From Frankiaceae bacterium (GTDB taxonomy: Bacteria > Actinomycetota > Actinomycetes > Mycobacteriales > SCTD01), in assembly GCA_016650445.1 (NCBI GenBank), contig JAENVS010000049.1, positions 1 through 60,883 on the forward strand: a stretch of 60,883 nucleotides of DNA, written 5' to 3'. This document shows positions 8,850 through 21,496 of the stretch, in pieces. Each line of letters opens with the position of its first letter. The first letter of the stretch is position 1. The notes under the pieces are model-generated. The model was not told the origin of the DNA, searched no databases, and was given only the letters and a program-made list of their open reading frames with translations. Both the position numbers and the translations under genes were made by a program.

Positions 8850-9431
8850 CTAGGACCAGTTGGGGTTCTCGCCGGGCAGCACGGACCCGGTCGGGGCGTA
8901 CGACGACGACCAGCCGCCATCGGGCATCGCGGACGGCGTGTACGCCGGCATGACCGACTGCTCGTGCACCTGCTGCAGGACGGGCTCGGCGGAGGGGGCC
9001 GGAACGGCCTGGAGGATGTGCTCGGCGGGCGCCTCGGCGTCGTCAGCGCGCAGCGCCGCGGCGACGGCGGCAGCGGCGCGGCGTACCTCGTAGAGCATCA
9101 TCCCGGCCTTGGCGCCTTGAGCGGCCACGGCGACGAGGACGGCCTCGTTGTCGGCGGAGACGAGGAAGACCGTGCCGGTCTCGCCCTCGATGTAGACCTG
9201 GGAGAGCTCCCCGCGGCCGAGGCCCTGGGCGGCGCGCTCACCGAGGGAGAGCAGGGCGGCGCTCATGGCCGCAACGCGGTCCTCGTCCATCGACGGCGGG
9301 AGGGCGGAGGCCATCGGCAGACCGTCGAACGACACAACCGCGGCCGCCTCGATCTCAGGCGTCTGGGCCAGCAGGGCGTGGATGGCCCGGTCCAGCCGGT
9401 CCGAACGGGATCCGGCGTGCAGGTCCGACAT
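8850..9431 (-). CDS. Roadblock/LC7 domain protein (MglB/CvnB-like)
   Basis: The 193-residue protein has a roadblock/LC7 domain over about residues 10-125 (LDRAIHALLAQTPEIEAAAVV, then DGLPMASALP and GTVFLVSADNEAVLVAV). MglB-type roadblock proteins act as GTPase-activating partners of MglA-type GTPases. A Pro/Ser tail of about 60 residues follows. GGAAGGAG precedes the ATG. It is the first gene of the GTPase-pilus string, 61 bp from aroE, so a promoter may lie in that gap or inside aroE. Confidence 0.9.
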   Translation of the reverse strand: MSDLHAGSRSDRLDRAIHALLAQTPEIEAAAVVSFDGLPMASALPPSMDEDRVAAMSAALLSLGERAAQGLGRGELSQVYIEGETGTVFLVSADNEAVLVAVAAQGAKAGMMLYEVRRAAAAVAAALRADDAEAPAEHILQAVPAPSAEPVLQQVHEQSVMPAYTPSAMPDGGWSSSYAPTGSVLPGENPNWS

Positions 9432-9492
9432 GCGAGGGCTCCTTCCGCGACCGACGTGCGCACGTCAGTCCGATAGAGAACGCATCGGCGGA

Positions 9493-10263
9493 CTAGCCCG
9501 AATGCTTGAGCGCTGCCCGCATCGGTTCGATGGGCACCTCGAGGCCTGTCATGAGCGCAACCTGGGCCGCTGCCTGGTGCAGGAGCATGGCCGCTCCGCC
9601 GACGACGATCCCCCGGCATGCCGACGCCAGCGGCGTCGGCCACGGGTCGTAGACGACGTCGAGGAGCACGGGCACGTGTTCGACGTACGGCGCAAAGCGG
9701 TCAGCCGCCCCCGCCGGCACCGTGGACACGAGCAGGTCGCAGCCGACGAGGACACCCGGCTCCCAGCCCGTGACCGTCGGGGTGACCCCGAGGCGGGCGG
9801 CGGCGGCGAGGGTCTCGGGTGACGGCGAGCGGACGACGAGTGTCGGCGTACGACATCCGAGCACGGCCAACGCGGCGAGGGCCGAGCGTGCGGTCGCCCC
9901 TCCCCCGAGGACGACCGCCTTGGACACCCTCCTCACCCCGACCTCGGCCAAGGCAGCGACGATCCCCACCACGTCGGTGTTCTCGCCGCGCCTCGCCGGC
10001 AGCAGCACCGTGTTGGCGGCCGCGACCTGATGCACCAGCTCCGACGCGGCGGACAGCAGCGGCAGCACGGCCTGCTTGAGCGGCATCGTCAACGACAGCC
10101 CACCCCAGCTGCTGTCCAACCCGTCGAGGAACGCCGGCAGCTGCTCGGCGGTGACCTCGATCGCCTCGTACGACCAGTTCAGCCCGAGGGCGTCGTAGGC
10201 CGCCCGGTGCAGCACCGGGGAGAGCGAGTGCGCGATGGGCGACCCGAGGACGGCGGCTCTCAG
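9493..10263 (-). CDS. aroE: Shikimate dehydrogenase AroE, probable CTG start
   Basis: The protein reduces 3-dehydroshikimate to shikimate with NADPH. The substrate motif GSPIAHSLSP lies upstream of the first GTG (10215), so starting there would remove an essential strand and the conserved Ser residues. Reading back, the frame has no ATG, GTG or TTG near the right place. A CTG at 10263 overlaps the mltG stop as CTGA and gives 256 residues, normal for the family. GGGAT-fold features (LGGGATARSA), the NTDVVG motif and a C-terminal MLLHQAAAQ motif are present. Function is near certain; the start codon is inferred. Confidence 0.9.
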   Translation of the reverse strand: MRAAVLGSPIAHSLSPVLHRAAYDALGLNWSYEAIEVTAEQLPAFLDGLDSSWGGLSLTMPLKQAVLPLLSAASELVHQVAAANTVLLPARRGENTDVVGIVAALAEVGVRRVSKAVVLGGGATARSALAALAVLGCRTPTLVVRSPSPETLAAAARLGVTPTVTGWEPGVLVGCDLLVSTVPAGAADRFAPYVEHVPVLLDVVYDPWPTPLASACRGIVVGGAAMLLHQAAAQVALMTGLEVPIEPMRAALKHSG

Positions 10264-11354
10264 AAGACGCCCTCGGCCAGCGACTTGGCCTTCTGTCGCA
10301 GGAACTCCTGGTAGCTCGCCGTGAAGAGCTGGTGGCCTTCCTTGTCGGCGAGCACGTAGTAGAGCCAGTCCCCCGCGGCCGGCTGCAGAGCGCCCTCGAG
10401 AGCAGCGTCACCCGGTGACGCGATCGGTGTCGGTGGCAGGCCGGTGTGCAGCCGGGTGTTGTACGGCGTGTCCTTGTCCAGCTCCGACTGCTTGAGCCCG
10501 CCGGACGTGCGACCGAGCCCGTAGAGGATCGCCGCGTCGATGCCGAGCGTCATGTTCTTCTTCAGCCGGTTGTAGACGACACGGGAGACCTTCGGGTACT
10601 CCTCCTTCAGCCGGCTCTCCCGCTCGATGAGGCTCGCCACGACCACGATCTGGTACGGCGTCAGGCCGAGCGCCTTGGACCGCTCAACCAGGCCGTTGGC
10701 CGCTGCGGACTCCTCGAACCGGTCGATCATCATCGTCAGCACCTCGACCGCACCGGTGCCGGGCTCGATGTCGTACGTCGCCGGGAACAGGAACCCCTCG
10801 AGGTGCCCCTGGGCATAGGCCGGCAGCCCCAGCGCGCCGGGGTTGCCGGCCGCCTGCTCCAGGTCAGCGAGCGGGATCTCGGTGTTCTTCGCGATCAGCG
10901 CGATCGTCTGGTTCTGCGTCGACCCCTCGGGGATGGTCACGTGGCCGAGCAGCCGCGCGGCCGGGTCCAGAAGCAGCGCCAGAGCGCTTGCCGCACTCAT
11001 CTTCAGCCGCAGCTCGTAGTAGCCGGGCTGCAGTCCGGCGACCTTCTCGTTGTTGTTCGCAGCCTTGCGGAACGCCGCCGCGCTCTTGACAACGCCGACC
11101 TCCACGAGCCGTGGCGCGAGGCCGTACGCCGACTCTCCCGGCTTCACCTGAACGACGACCTTGCCCGAGCCGGAGCCGGCGTAGTCGGGCGCGGACCGGA
11201 AGTGGTCGCGCACCTTCGAGACGCCGTACGCCGCCGTGACCATGAGCAGCACCACGGCGACAAGGACGGCGAGCAGCGCGACGACCTTCGGGACCGGCGG
11301 CTTGCGTCGGCGGGAGGCCCGCGGAACGGGGGTCTCGTCGAGCACGTCAGTCAC
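10260..11354 (-). CDS. mltG: Endolytic murein transglycosylase MltG (YceG-like)
   Basis: The 364-residue protein has a short cytoplasmic N-terminus, one membrane helix (about residues 25-48), a LysM-like region, and the YceG domain with the catalytic Glu in IERESRLKEEYPKVSRV. The downstream motifs NRLKKNMTLGIDA and YNTRLHTGLPPTPI are typical. MltG cuts nascent glycan strands at the membrane and sets their length. The gene lies between ruvX and aroE, the standard actinobacterial order. Confidence 0.95.
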   Translation of the reverse strand: MTDVLDETPVPRASRRRKPPVPKVVALLAVLVAVVLLMVTAAYGVSKVRDHFRSAPDYAGSGSGKVVVQVKPGESAYGLAPRLVEVGVVKSAAAFRKAANNNEKVAGLQPGYYELRLKMSAASALALLLDPAARLLGHVTIPEGSTQNQTIALIAKNTEIPLADLEQAAGNPGALGLPAYAQGHLEGFLFPATYDIEPGTGAVEVLTMMIDRFEESAAANGLVERSKALGLTPYQIVVVASLIERESRLKEEYPKVSRVVYNRLKKNMTLGIDAAILYGLGRTSGGLKQSELDKDTPYNTRLHTGLPPTPIASPGDAALEGALQPAAGDWLYYVLADKEGHQLFTASYQEFLRQKAKSLAEGVF

Positions 11355-11364
11355 AGGTCCGACC

Positions 11365-11777
11365 CTACCCAGCGGCGTCGAGGTAGCCCTGCAGCAGTGC
11401 CACCGCCGCGGCCTGGTCGATCACGGCCCGCGACTGCTTCGCCGAGCGTCCCGCCGCACGCAGCTGCGCGGTCGCTGCGACCGTGGTCAGCCGCTCGTCG
11501 ACCAGCTCGACGGGCACAGTGACCAGGGGCTCGAGCGCCGCCGCCCACGCGCGCGCCATCGCGGCCGAGGCGGACTCGGAGCGGCCCGACAGCGACGTCG
11601 GTAGACCGACGACGACAAGGACCGCCTCCCGCTCCGCGACCAGCTCGGCGACCCGGGCGTGCCCTGGCGCGGCGACGGTCTCGACCGGCGAGGCGAGGAC
11701 GCGCCGCGGGTCGGAGGCCGCCACGCCGACCCGGACCGTGCCGACGTCGACGCCGAGGACGACCCCAGGTGGGCCGG

Positions 11778-11781
<4 letters not shown>
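11365..11781 (-). CDS. ruvX: RuvX/YqgF-family RNase H-like nuclease, probable CTG start
   Basis: YqgF/RuvX proteins are RNase H-fold nucleases linked to 16S rRNA 5' processing and Holliday-junction resolution. The first catalytic strand [14 protein letters not shown] begins upstream of the only GTG in the region (11724), so that GTG cannot be the true start. The in-frame CTG at 11781 overlaps the alaS stop codon as CTGA and yields 138 residues, a normal length. VDERLT and a C-terminal Asp motif ([17 protein letters not shown]) are present. Two adjacent operon junctions (alaS-ruvX, mltG-aroE) show the same CTGA pattern. Confidence 0.88.
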
Positions 11782-14447
<2,666 letters not shown>

Positions 14448-14449
14448 GA

Positions 14450-14698
14450 CTAGCTGTCCACGACGTCGTGCCGGCCGTCGAGGCCGAGCTCGCTGCGCAG
14501 CTGGTCCTCGCGCTCGTCCATGCCCTCGCGCACGGTCGTGCCGAACTCGCGGATCGCCTCCCCGAGTCCCCCCAGGGCGCCGGTCATCGACGACTGCATG
14601 CCGGCCGGCGTGATGCGCTTCGCGGCCTGCGACGCCTTGCGCACGACGAGGATGCCGACGGTCGCGCCGAGTGCGATGTAGAACAGCCGCCGGGTCAT
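14450..14698 (-). CDS. Small membrane protein, DUF6167-type
   Basis: The 82-residue protein starts [19 protein letters not shown], a single N-terminal membrane helix, followed by a basic and then an acidic cytoplasmic tail. Small proteins of this type sit between a DUF948 protein and alaS in many actinobacteria (recalled as DUF6167). Function is unknown. It overlaps the DUF948 gene by 4 bp. Confidence 0.85.
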   Translation of the reverse strand: MTRRLFYIALGATVGILVVRKASQAAKRITPAGMQSSMTGALGGLGEAIREFGTTVREGMDEREDQLRSELGLDGRHDVVDS

Positions 14699-15099
14699 CG
14701 CTTCTTGCTCGCCTTCATCTCCGCCTTGATGCGCTTCTCGATCTCACCGTGCTGCTTCTTGCTCGCGGCCTTGCGCACGCCATACGAGAAGGCGGCGACC
14801 TTGACGACCGGGCTGCCCAGCGTCGCCGCGAACAGGGACGTCAGGGCGGACACGTTGCCGGTCATTGACTGGACGTTGGCGGTGATCGCGTCGACGCGGA
14901 CCAGCTCCTGGTTGACGTGGGTGACGGTGCCGGTCACCTCGCTCAGGAGGGGCACGGTCTTGTCGGTGATGCCCGCGACGAGCTTCTGCGTCTCGGTGAG
15001 CACCTTCCCGAGCTTGACCAGCACGAGGCCCATGAAGAGCACCAGCACGACGAACGCAATGGCGAAGATCAGCCCTACGACGTCACCGAAGTCGATCAC
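14695..15099 (-). CDS. DUF948 membrane protein
   Basis: A GTG at 15099 overlaps the rarA stop (GTGA) and has AAGGAG in front; it gives 134 residues. The N-terminal membrane helix ([19 protein letters not shown]) is followed by a long amphipathic helix with heptad-like spacing ([18 protein letters not shown] onward) and a Lys-rich end, the DUF948 pattern. Members are surface or division-associated proteins of unknown role. It forms a tight set with the following small membrane protein gene. Confidence 0.87.
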   Translation of the reverse strand: MIDFGDVVGLIFAIAFVVLVLFMGLVLVKLGKVLTETQKLVAGITDKTVPLLSEVTGTVTHVNQELVRVDAITANVQSMTGNVSALTSLFAATLGSPVVKVAAFSYGVRKAASKKQHGEIEKRIKAEMKASKKR

Positions 15100-16511
15100 T
15101 GCTGCTCCTTGTCGAGGGAGCGAAGCTCCTCGGGCGTAGGCGGAACGGGCTTGCACCTGGGGCGGAAGCCGGAGGCGGCGTCCTCGGGGACCACCGTGCG
15201 GTCGCCGCGCAGCACCTCGCGCAGCCCCGCGAGGCGCTCACCGACAACCCGCTCGACTCCCAGGTCGCTGGGCGAGTAGTACTCCCGCCCCGCAACCGGG
15301 TCGGGCGCATACTGCTGCGCCACGACCCGTCCCGGGAAGTCGTGAGGGTATCGGTAACCGGAGTGACCGAGCTTCTTCGCCCCCGGGTAGTGAGCGTCGC
15401 GGAGGTACGGCGGCACCGTGCCGGTCCGGCCGGCACGGATGTCGGTCAGTGCCGTGTCGACCGCCGCGAGGACAGCGTTGCTCTTGGGTGCGAGCGACAG
15501 GTGGATCACCGCCTGCGCCAGATTGATGCGCGCCTCGGGCATCCCGATGAGCTCCAGCGCCTGCGCGGCGGCGACCGCGGCCTGCAGGCTGCTCGGGTCG
15601 GCCATCCCGATGTCCTCGCTGGCGCTGATGACGAGCCGGCGGGCGATGAAGCGCGGGTCCTCCCCCGCCTCGACCATGCGGGCGAAGTAGTGCAGGGCAG
15701 CATCGACGTCGGACCCGCGGATGCTCTTGATGAAGCCGCTGATGACGTCGTAGTGCTGGTCGCCGTCACGGTCGTAGCGGACCGCGGCCTTGTCGACCGC
15801 CTGCTCGAGGAGCTCGAGGGTGACGTGGTCGGAGGCCCCTGCCGCGGCCTCCAGCGCGGTCAGGGAGCGGCGGGCGTCTCCCCCGGCGAGTCGGACGAGG
15901 TGATCCTCTGCGTCGGGGTCGAGCGTGACTGTGCCGCCGTACCCGCGGTCGGGGTCGTCCAGCGCCCGGCGTACCAGGACCCGGATGTCGTCGTCGGTGA
16001 GCGGCTCGAGCGTCAGGAGCAGGCTCCGGCTCAGCAGCGGGCTGATGATCGAGAAGAACGGGTTCTCGGTCGTCGCGGCGACGAGCGTGACCCAGCGGTT
16101 CTCCACGCTGGGGAGAAGCGCGTCCTGCTGGGTCTTGGAGAACCGGTGCACCTCGTCGACGAAGAGCACCGTCTGCGCGCCGGTCTCACCGAGGGCGCGC
16201 TTGGCCTCGTCGACCACCAGCCGGACGTCCTTCACACCGGCGGTCACCGCGGACAGCTCTCGGAACCGGCGTGAGCTGGTCGTGGCGATCAGCATGGCCA
16301 GAGTGGTCTTCCCGGTGCCGGAGGGTCCCCACAGGATCACGCTGAGTGGTGCGTCGCCCTCCACCAACCGGCGCAGCGGCGCGTTCGGGCCGAGCAGGTG
16401 CTGCTGGCCGACGACCTCATCCAGCGTCCGCGGGCGCATCCGGACCGCGAGGGGCGCCACCCGCTCGGTCGCGGCACGCTCACCGGCGTCGAAGAGCGTC
16501 TCGCCGGTCAT
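15096..16511 (-). CDS. rarA: Replication-associated recombination ATPase RarA (MgsA)
   Basis: The 471-residue AAA+ protein has the RarA start ([16 protein letters not shown]), Walker [11 protein letters not shown], Walker [11 protein letters not shown], sensor 1 ([10 protein letters not shown]) and a C-terminal tetramerisation domain. RarA acts at stalled replication forks with RecA and single-strand binding protein. Length and order are normal, next to the alaS cluster. Confidence 0.96.
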   Translation of the reverse strand: MTGETLFDAGERAATERVAPLAVRMRPRTLDEVVGQQHLLGPNAPLRRLVEGDAPLSVILWGPSGTGKTTLAMLIATTSSRRFRELSAVTAGVKDVRLVVDEAKRALGETGAQTVLFVDEVHRFSKTQQDALLPSVENRWVTLVAATTENPFFSIISPLLSRSLLLTLEPLTDDDIRVLVRRALDDPDRGYGGTVTLDPDAEDHLVRLAGGDARRSLTALEAAAGASDHVTLELLEQAVDKAAVRYDRDGDQHYDVISGFIKSIRGSDVDAALHYFARMVEAGEDPRFIARRLVISASEDIGMADPSSLQAAVAAAQALELIGMPEARINLAQAVIHLSLAPKSNAVLAAVDTALTDIRAGRTGTVPPYLRDAHYPGAKKLGHSGYRYPHDFPGRVVAQQYAPDPVAGREYYSPSDLGVERVVGERLAGLREVLRGDRTVVPEDAASGFRPRCKPVPPTPEELRSLDKEQQ

Positions 16512-16606
16512 GGTTCGACCCTAGTGTGGGCACGCTCGGCGACTGCAGGAATTTCGCAGTCGGTGGCGAAGTAGGAGGAACCGCCCCAAATCGGAAAGGC
16601 TCAGCT

Positions 16607-18844
16607 GTGCGTCGCACCCCGCTCGTCGCCCTGCCCGTCGTCGCGCTCGCGCTCGGCGCCGCGGCACTCGCCCCGAGCGCGCAGGGGGCCACCGCGAGCA
16701 GCGCCGTCACCTTCGACGTGCCGCGCATCGTGGACCCGATCCACGTCTACGGCGAGCCCAACCTCGAGGTCAACCCGAAGACCGGCGCGGTGCACGCGAC
16801 CGGGCCACAGGGCACCGGGACCCAGCGCTCCATCTGGAACGTCTCCGTCGACGGCGGTGACTCCTACCGCATCGTGCAGAACCTGCCGGAGAACAGCGAC
16901 CGGGCAGCCGTCACCGGCGCGCTTCCCAGCAAGAGCGCCCTCGGGCCGGGCGGCGGTGACACCGAGATCAAGATCAGCCGCGACGGCCGCGCCTGGTTCA
17001 ACGACCTCGCCGCCCTCGCGAGCTTCACGAGCGTGACCACGACCGACGACGGCAAGACCACGAGCGTGGCCAACCCGCTGGCCATCCCGAAGCCCGTCGG
17101 CGACCGCCAGTGGATGGCGCTGTACGACCCGCAGCCCAGCGACAACCCGATCTCGCCGTACAAGGGCAAGGTGCCGCTCAACTACATGGAGTACGCCGAC
17201 CAGGTCAACGGCGACGACATCGCCATCAGTACCGATGGCGAGGACTACAGCAAGAGCGCCGGCATCTTCGCGAACGACGGCGTCCACAACCCGAACCACG
17301 GCACGACGCTCGTCGACCAGCACACCGGCAAGTTCCTGAGCATGTCGACCGACAAGGGCAACAACAGCCTCGCGCTCGTCGTGGGTGTGCCAGCAGCAGA
17401 CGCGACGCTGACGTTTCACTACAACACCATCGCCACAGACCTGATCGGCGACCCGCAGACGTTGTTCCCCGTGCTCACGCAGGACGGCGCGCGCAATCTC
17501 TATGCCGTCTGGATCGACGGCAAGACCTACCAGACCTGGTACTCCTGGGCGCCGCCCGGCGCGGACAACGAGTGGAAGGTCTGGTCGGAGCCGCGCCAGA
17601 TCAGCAGTCCGCCGTCGAACGTCGGAGTGTTCCCGTGGGTCGCAGCCGGGAAGGCGCCAGGCATCATCAACGTCGCGTGGTACGGCACGGACAAGACGCT
17701 CAAGCAGCTCGGCCCGGACGGGCCCAGCGCGAAGCTCGGGCAGACGTGGGAGCTGTGGTTCGCCCAGGTCGACAAGGCCAACAGCAGCGCGCCGCACGTC
17801 GTGCAGGTCAAGGCGGCGCCGCACCCGATGCACTACAACGACATCTGCTTGCTCGGCACCCTGTGCATCAGCGGTGAGGGCAACCGCAACCAGGCCGACT
17901 TCTTCAAGGTCCTGGTCGACCCGAACAGCGGCCGGCCACGGATCATCTACACCGACTCGTCGAACCGGCTCTCGCAGACCGGCGCCGACAGCGCGGCAGA
18001 CCACCAGGGCGCGGCGCTCGACACCGTGGTCACGCTGAACACCGGCCTGAACTCCAACACCGGCCAGCCGCTGACGCCGAAGGAGTCGACTGCGCCGGTG
18101 TCGTCGTGGACCGACCCCGCGGGTGACGCGCTGTTCAAGCCGCTCGGCGGCGCGAAGGTGCCCGGTGCCGACGTCCTCAGCGTCGAGATGAAGCTCGAGG
18201 GCGGCAACGTCGTGGCCAACCTCAAGCTCGCCGGCGCCCTCGGCACGGCGGCGACCGGGGCCGGCACCCCGACTGCTCAGGTCGTTGTCCGCTGGCAGAT
18301 GGGCGACACGCTCTACTACATCGCGGCTGAGGCGACGCCGGCCGGGCCGCTCGCGTACTACGGCGGCAAGACCGACAGCGTCGACCTGTGCTCGGTGTCC
18401 GGCTGCAAGCCGAACTACCTCACCTACAACGCCTTCCCGAACGCGGGGACCGCGCAGGGTTCGGGCTCGGCCGACGGCGGCACCATCCAGATCAAGGTGC
18501 CGGCCTCCGCACTTGGCAGCCCGACCACGTCAAGCCTGCTCGAGTCTGCGATGGCATTCGTCACTGCCTCACCGCATTCTGGGGTCGTCCCTCAGAACAA
18601 CGGCACGGACTTCGCCGACATCGCGCCGCTGCAGCTCGAGGGCACGAAGGCGGTCAACGTCCGCTTCGGTGCGGCGGCCGCGGCGCCGCCGACCGTCGTC
18701 CAGCCCCCCTCGGGTGGCGGCAACCCGCCGACCAGCGGCGGCAACCTCGCGGCAACCGGCCTGAACACCGTGCTGCCGACGGCTGCCGTCCTGCTGCTGC
18801 TCGCCGGGATGTACGCCGCCAGGCGCCGCCGCTCTGCCGACTGA
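16607..18844 (+). CDS. Secreted beta-propeller-like protein with LAATG cell-wall sorting signal
   Basis: A GTG at 16607 behind GGAAAGG gives 745 residues. A signal peptide (about 1-28) is followed by a long region with sialidase/BNR-like traits (DGGDSYR near 55; EIKISRDGRAWFND; TEDGxx-type turns), a middle domain with two Cys pairs, and a Ser/Gly/Pro spacer. The C-terminus has LAATG at 714-718, a hydrophobic helix and RRRR, matching the LAXTG signal read by class E sortases. No sortase gene is in the window. Substrate is unknown; sialidase activity is not claimed because catalytic residues cannot be assigned. Confidence 0.82.
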   Translation: MRRTPLVALPVVALALGAAALAPSAQGATASSAVTFDVPRIVDPIHVYGEPNLEVNPKTGAVHATGPQGTGTQRSIWNVSVDGGDSYRIVQNLPENSDRAAVTGALPSKSALGPGGGDTEIKISRDGRAWFNDLAALASFTSVTTTDDGKTTSVANPLAIPKPVGDRQWMALYDPQPSDNPISPYKGKVPLNYMEYADQVNGDDIAISTDGEDYSKSAGIFANDGVHNPNHGTTLVDQHTGKFLSMSTDKGNNSLALVVGVPAADATLTFHYNTIATDLIGDPQTLFPVLTQDGARNLYAVWIDGKTYQTWYSWAPPGADNEWKVWSEPRQISSPPSNVGVFPWVAAGKAPGIINVAWYGTDKTLKQLGPDGPSAKLGQTWELWFAQVDKANSSAPHVVQVKAAPHPMHYNDICLLGTLCISGEGNRNQADFFKVLVDPNSGRPRIIYTDSSNRLSQTGADSAADHQGAALDTVVTLNTGLNSNTGQPLTPKESTAPVSSWTDPAGDALFKPLGGAKVPGADVLSVEMKLEGGNVVANLKLAGALGTAATGAGTPTAQVVVRWQMGDTLYYIAAEATPAGPLAYYGGKTDSVDLCSVSGCKPNYLTYNAFPNAGTAQGSGSADGGTIQIKVPASALGSPTTSSLLESAMAFVTASPHSGVVPQNNGTDFADIAPLQLEGTKAVNVRFGAAAAAPPTVVQPPSGGGNPPTSGGNLAATGLNTVLPTAAVLLLLAGMYAARRRRSAD

Positions 18845-18875
18845 GGGCCGACGCGCCTCGCGTACGTTCGAGGCA

Positions 18876-19619
18876 ATGGCTCTGACAGCGCTCAGCTCGG
18901 CCGCTGAGGTACTCGTCGCGACCGGGCACGACCCGTTCGCCCGCGGGTCGTTGCGCCGCCCGTTGGCGCGCGGCTGGCTCGCGGGTCGCGCCGTGGCCTG
19001 GATGGGCGTCGACCCCGAGGAGCGGGTCAGCTACCTCAACGCCCTCGGCCCGCCCGCCGAGGTCGGGGCGCTGCTCGCCGACCTGCTGCCCGAGCTGCCG
19101 CCCAACCAGCGCCTGACCGTCCCGCGCGGCACTGCTGCGCACCTCCCTGCCTGGGTGTCGATGGACGGCACCGACTGGGACCTGCGCTGGCTCGGGACCC
19201 GCCCGCCGGCGCAGCCGGGCGAGGACGCCGTCGAGCCTGTCGACGACAACGCCCAGGTGCATGCGCTGCTCACGGCCAGCAGCCCCACCGCGTCCGCGAT
19301 GCCGGGCGACCCGGCCGTGCGCCGCTGGGTCGGCATCCATGAGGACGGGCAGCTGATCGCGTGCGCCGCCGACACCAGCGGCGCCACCGGCGTCGGGCAC
19401 CTGTCCTCGATCGCCGTGCACCCGTCGGCGCGCGGCCGCGGGCTGGGGGCGGTCATCACAGCCGCGCTCAGCCGCGAAATGTTCGATGACGGGTGCGACA
19501 TCGTGACGCTCGGGATGTACGCCGACAACACGTACGGGCGGGCGATGTACGACCAGCTCGGCTTCGCCGACGACCACAGGTTCACCAGCGGCCCGCTCGT
19601 CACCCGCGCCCGCTGGTAG
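18876..19619 (+). CDS. GNAT-family N-acetyltransferase
   Basis: The 247-residue protein has a C-terminal GNAT domain (about 125-245) with the acetyl-CoA motif A (LSSIAVHPSARGRGLGAVIT) and the downstream MYADNTYGRAMYDQLGF. The N-terminal half is family specific. Substrate unknown. It ends before a palindromic region that also follows the convergent aspS. Confidence 0.88.
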   Translation: MALTALSSAAEVLVATGHDPFARGSLRRPLARGWLAGRAVAWMGVDPEERVSYLNALGPPAEVGALLADLLPELPPNQRLTVPRGTAAHLPAWVSMDGTDWDLRWLGTRPPAQPGEDAVEPVDDNAQVHALLTASSPTASAMPGDPAVRRWVGIHEDGQLIACAADTSGATGVGHLSSIAVHPSARGRGLGAVITAALSREMFDDGCDIVTLGMYADNTYGRAMYDQLGFADDHRFTSGPLVTRARW

Positions 19620-19632
19620 TCCGGCGCCGCCC

Positions 19633-19728
19633 TACGGATCATCTTCCGCGGCTCCCAGCGTGGATCCCCAGAAGATGATCCGTACGACGGAAAGCACGCG
19701 CCGCCGTACGGATCAACTTCCGACGGGT
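19633..19728. terminator. Palindromic repeats between convergent GNAT and aspS genes
   Basis: The 14-bp arm TACGGATCATCTTC (19633-19646) has an exact inverted copy at 19671-19684. A near copy in the first orientation (GTACGGATCAACTTCCG, with one change) follows at about 19706-19722. The first pair can form a hairpin from either strand, so it probably ends both convergent transcripts. The third copy makes it look like a small repeat family. Confidence 0.6.
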
Positions 19729-19735
19729 ACGCAGA

Positions 19736-21496
19736 TCAGGTAAGCGGCGGCGCGTCGATGCCGGCTTCCTTGCGCTGCTCCGGGGTGATGGGCGTGGGCG
19801 CGCCGGTCAGCGGGTCGAAGCCCGCGCCCGTCTTCGGGAAGGCGATGACGTCGCGTAGCGAGTCGGCTCCGGCGAGCAGCATGCAGACGCGGTCCCAGCC
19901 CAGCGCGATGCCGCCGTGCGGCGGCGGTCCGTAGGAGAACGCGTCGAGCAGGAAGCCGAACTTCTCCTGCGCCTCGTCGGGGCCGATCCCCATCATCTCG
20001 AAGACCCGCTGCTGGACGTCGCGGCGATGGATGCGGATGGACCCACCGCCGAGCTCGTTGCCGTTGCAGACGATGTCGTAGGCATAGGCCAGCGCAGCAG
20101 CCGGCTCCTCCTCGAAGCGGTCCATCCACTCCGGCTTGGGCGACGTGAACGCATGATGCACGGCCGTCCACTTCCCCTTGCCGACGGCGACGTCACCGCT
20201 GGCGGTCGCCTCGTCCGCAGCCTCGAACAGCGGCGCGTCGACGACCCACACGAACTCCCACCGCGACTCGTCGATCAGGCCGCAGCGACGGCCGATCTCG
20301 AGCCGTACGGCGGCCAGCAGCCCGCGTGACGTGGACGGCTCCCCCGCGGCGAAGAACACCGCGTCGCCGACGGAAGCCCCGACGTGGTTCATCAGACCGG
20401 CCTGCTCGGACTCGGACAGGTTCTTCGCGACCGGGCCGCCGAGCGTCCCGTCGTCCTGGAACAGCACGTAGGCCAGCCCGCGGGCACCGCGCTGCTTGGC
20501 GAACTCCTGCCAGGCGTCCAGCTGCTTGCGTGGCTGCGAGGCACCTCCAGGCATGACAACGGCACCGACGTACGGCGCCTGGAAGACCCTGAACTCGGTG
20601 CCGGAGAAGTAGTCGGCGCACTCGGTCAGCTCCAGGTCGAAGCGCAGGTCGGGCTTGTCGTTGCCGTAGCGGCGCATCGACTCGGCGTAGGTGATCCGCG
20701 GGATCGGCAGCGGCACCTCGACGCCGATGAGCGACCACAATGCGGAGACGACCTTCTCGCCGAGAGCGATGACGTCGTCCTCGTCGACGAAGCTCATCTC
20801 GATGTCGAGCTGCGTGAACTCCGGCTGCCGGTCGGCGCGGAAGTCCTCGTCCCGATAGCAGCGCGCGATCTGGTAGTACCGCTCGAGCCCACCGACCATC
20901 AGCAGCTGCTTGAACAGCTGCGGTGACTGCGGCAGGGCGTACCAGCTGCCGGGCTGCAGCCGGACCGGCACGAGGAAGTCGCGGGCGCCCTCGGGGGTCG
21001 AGCGGGTGAGAGTCGGCGTCTCGATCTCGAGGAACCCCTCTGCGTGCAGCACCTCGCGGGCGGCGCGGTTGACCTCCGAGCGCAGCCGCATGGCCGCGGC
21101 CGGACCGGACCGCCGCAGGTCGAGGTAGCGGTGTCGCAGGCGCGCCTCCTCGCCGACCTCGACGTGGTCATCGATCGGGAAGGGCAGCGGAGCCGACTCG
21201 GAGAGCACCTCGACCTTCGTCGCAACGACCTCGACGGCACCGCTGGGCAGGGCGTCGTTGCGGTTGCCCGCCGGTCGGAGCGACACCTCGCCGGTGATCG
21301 CGACGCAGTACTCGCTGCGCAGACCGGCCGCGACCGCCTCGTCACGGACGACCACCTGGGCGATCCCGGAGCGGTCGCGCACGTCGAGGAAGGCGACACC
21401 GCCGTGGTCGCGTCGCCGGGCTACCCAGCCCGCGAGCACCACGGTCGACCCCGCGTGCTCCTCTCGCAGCGTGCCGGCCTCGGCGGTGCGGATCAC
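19736..21496 (-). CDS. aspS: Aspartyl-tRNA synthetase, bacterial type
   Basis: The GTG at 21496 overlaps the hisS stop (GTGA) and follows GAGGAGAAG; it gives 586 residues. An N-terminal OB-fold anticodon domain (about 1-110), class II motifs 1-3 with [14 protein letters not shown] and [20 protein letters not shown], a GAD insertion domain and the final [13 protein letters not shown] motif are present. It charges tRNA-Asp, and in organisms lacking AsnRS also tRNA-Asn; that cannot be judged here. Confidence 0.97.
   Translation of the reverse strand: MIRTAEAGTLREEHAGSTVVLAGWVARRRDHGGVAFLDVRDRSGIAQVVVRDEAVAAGLRSEYCVAITGEVSLRPAGNRNDALPSGAVEVVATKVEVLSESAPLPFPIDDHVEVGEEARLRHRYLDLRRSGPAAAMRLRSEVNRAAREVLHAEGFLEIETPTLTRSTPEGARDFLVPVRLQPGSWYALPQSPQLFKQLLMVGGLERYYQIARCYRDEDFRADRQPEFTQLDIEMSFVDEDDVIALGEKVVSALWSLIGVEVPLPIPRITYAESMRRYGNDKPDLRFDLELTECADYFSGTEFRVFQAPYVGAVVMPGGASQPRKQLDAWQEFAKQRGARGLAYVLFQDDGTLGGPVAKNLSESEQAGLMNHVGASVGDAVFFAAGEPSTSRGLLAAVRLEIGRRCGLIDESRWEFVWVVDAPLFEAADEATASGDVAVGKGKWTAVHHAFTSPKPEWMDRFEEEPAAALAYAYDIVCNGNELGGGSIRIHRRDVQQRVFEMMGIGPDEAQEKFGFLLDAFSYGPPPHGGIALGWDRVCMLLAGADSLRDVIAFPKTGAGFDPLTGAPTPITPEQRKEAGIDAPPLT

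Noticed and set aside
16607..18844. Functional sialidase
   Set aside because: BNR-like turns are present, but the Arg triad and catalytic Tyr/Glu cannot be placed, so no enzymatic claim is made.
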